The notes under the pieces: model-generated
What the model was told of the DNA's origin: nothing
Database searches by the model: none
What the model saw: the letters and a program-made list of their open reading frames with translations, nothing else
Shown here: in pieces, positions 62,823 to 64,000 of the stretch
How positions within the stretch are numbered: position 1 is the first letter of the stretch
Layout: the number at the start of each line of letters is the position of its first letter
Made by a program: the position numbers and the translations under genes
NCBI GenBank assembly: GCA_950022655.1
Contig: OX465579.1
Coordinates: 18,513,088 to 18,577,087, forward strand
Reading direction: 5' to 3'
Length of the DNA: 64,000 bases
Source: Alentia gelatinosa
Taxonomy: Eukaryota; Annelida; Polychaeta; Phyllodocida; Polynoidae

Positions 62823-64000
62823 GTAAGTGGATAAGTGTTCATAAATACACAATATTAGCTGGTTTCAGATACTATATCACCCATCATCCTAATGCTAAGC
62901 CTATGGAAGTTTATACCAGGTTAAGATGATATAGAGGAAACTTATGAAAGTTTAGGGTCATATCCCATCGAATCGCGAAGTAATTCCTAAGGCAAAGCCG
63001 CGTGAATTCAAATGAGATGGGATCGAGCTCTGACCCTAAACTTGAATGGGTTTCTGAATATTTATCCTACCCCTAATAAAAAACGCCATAGGCTTAACAT
63101 GGGATTTGTTTATGTCACGGGTGTGACATAAAGTGTTGTTTATGCCACTACTTTCTGATACTGAGAAAATATGGAAATGGGGTAGGATAAAATCTAGACG
63201 CCACTTGTTTGAGTTTGAGCTTATTTATGCCACTCATTTTGTTGCCTCTGTAATGTCACTCGTCTTCGACTCGTGAAATTATGGAGCCAACAAAAGCGTG
63301 GCATAAATAAACTCAGACTCAAACTCGTGACGTCTCTTCATAATCTCACCCTTCACATTGACTAATGGGCTAACATTTGTGACATGATCCCCCATTGGAT
63401 ATATTTCCTATATATCTCATGAGCGTTGGATACGAGTCCCCAATGTTAAGTCTATAGAGAACAAATTCCAGGGAAGAGATAAAAGCGGCGATAATCTCCC
63501 GTGGACCACAGTAATATCCTCACGTATGCTCGGATATTACATAGACTAGTCTGGGGAGATTAGGACCACTTTTATCTGAAACCAATTTATATGGTATTCA
63601 TTAACCACCGTTAGTCGCTACTAATTGTAATGTCCTTACATTTCCAAATATTTGAAACTCGATTGTTGTACCCCCTACTGTTGATGTAAAGGTGGCAGCT
63701 CTGGCAAACACAACGGTAATTTGGTGTAGCCTTAAGAGAAATATATAGTTCCGCCATCTTCCATTTTTGAAATTTCATATACTTTGTTTTATTATTCATT
63801 ATGACCAGGAACAGTATTATTATCATATTTTGCAAATTTCTAATAACATCACAGCACTTTATCAGTGTGTTATGAAGTTATGATTATGATTTCCGGTGAA
63901 CTGTTTTAGGAACTATTTTTCGGTAAACTCCTGGTTTTCCAACCAGAAGATGATGGTCCGCCGTAATCTCCCACTTGAAAATTACGCACACCCAAAGCGT
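62823..64000 (+). other. Start of NUP153 intron 21, incomplete
   Basis: No further FG-coding exon is visible before the window ends. It holds a TATCCTACCCC-type MITE copy (about 63060-63195) and a relative of the GGGTGAGATAA elements (about 63330-63485). The rest is unassigned. Confidence 0.6.
63060..63195. repeat. MITE-like element with TATCCTACCCC / GGGTAGGATAA ends
   Basis: TTATCCTACCCCTAATAAAA to GGGGTAGGATAAAAT, with internal GTGACATAAAGTGTTGTTTA. Same family as 19660-19885 but shorter. Confidence 0.7.

Overview
The window is nuclear DNA of an intron-rich animal, most likely a lophotrochozoan and probably a mollusc. The evidence is spliceosomal introns with GT-AG borders throughout, metazoan-specific genes (HDAC3, EIPR1, five-zinc-finger NUP153), an AT-rich background crowded with short inverted-repeat elements, and tRNA-headed SINEs whose GGACGTTAAA...ACAAACAAA tail resembles molluscan retroposons. 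The species cannot be fixed from sequence alone. No prokaryotic, organellar, rRNA, tRNA or CRISPR locus was seen.

Five protein-coding genes could be assembled exon by exon. Every junction was checked for splice dinucleotides and reading phase. (1) EIPR1, minus strand, 9 exons, 699-6319, complete, 383 aa. (2) HDAC3, plus strand, 12 exons, 6390-15108, complete, 434 aa. (3) ERCC8 (CSA), minus strand, 5 exons, 18439-23530, complete, 405 aa. (4) RCL1, plus strand, 9 exons, 23868-32134, complete, 378 aa. (5) NUP153, plus strand, 21 exons seen from 37548 to 62822, first 1280 codons. The 3' end lies beyond the window.

The layout is two head-to-head pairs followed by one large gene. EIPR1 and HDAC3 start codons are separated by only 70 bp, and ERCC8 and RCL1 by 337 bp, so each pair probably shares a bidirectional promoter. 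HDAC3 and ERCC8 converge across 3.3 kb of UTR and repeats. RCL1 and NUP153 are separated by a 5.4 kb repeat-filled intergenic stretch, and NUP153 has its own promoter with two CCAAT boxes. The genes are housekeeping functions: vesicle tethering, chromatin deacetylation, transcription-coupled repair, ribosome biogenesis and nuclear pore structure. No common pathway is implied.

Most non-coding DNA is mobile or tandem repeat. It includes several MITE families with recognisable terminal inverted repeats, foldback palindromes, full-length and truncated SINEs, a very short (about 50-60 bp) retroposon-like unit present at least four times, minisatellites with 63, 73 and 81 bp periods, and a 562 bp pure (TCCC)n tract inside NUP153 between two zinc-finger exons. 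The most interesting points are the mini-retroposon with target-site duplications and a paralogous empty site, the stepwise duplication of NUP153 zinc-finger exons around the (TCCC)n tract, a possible alternative first exon of RCL1, and the compact bidirectional promoters.
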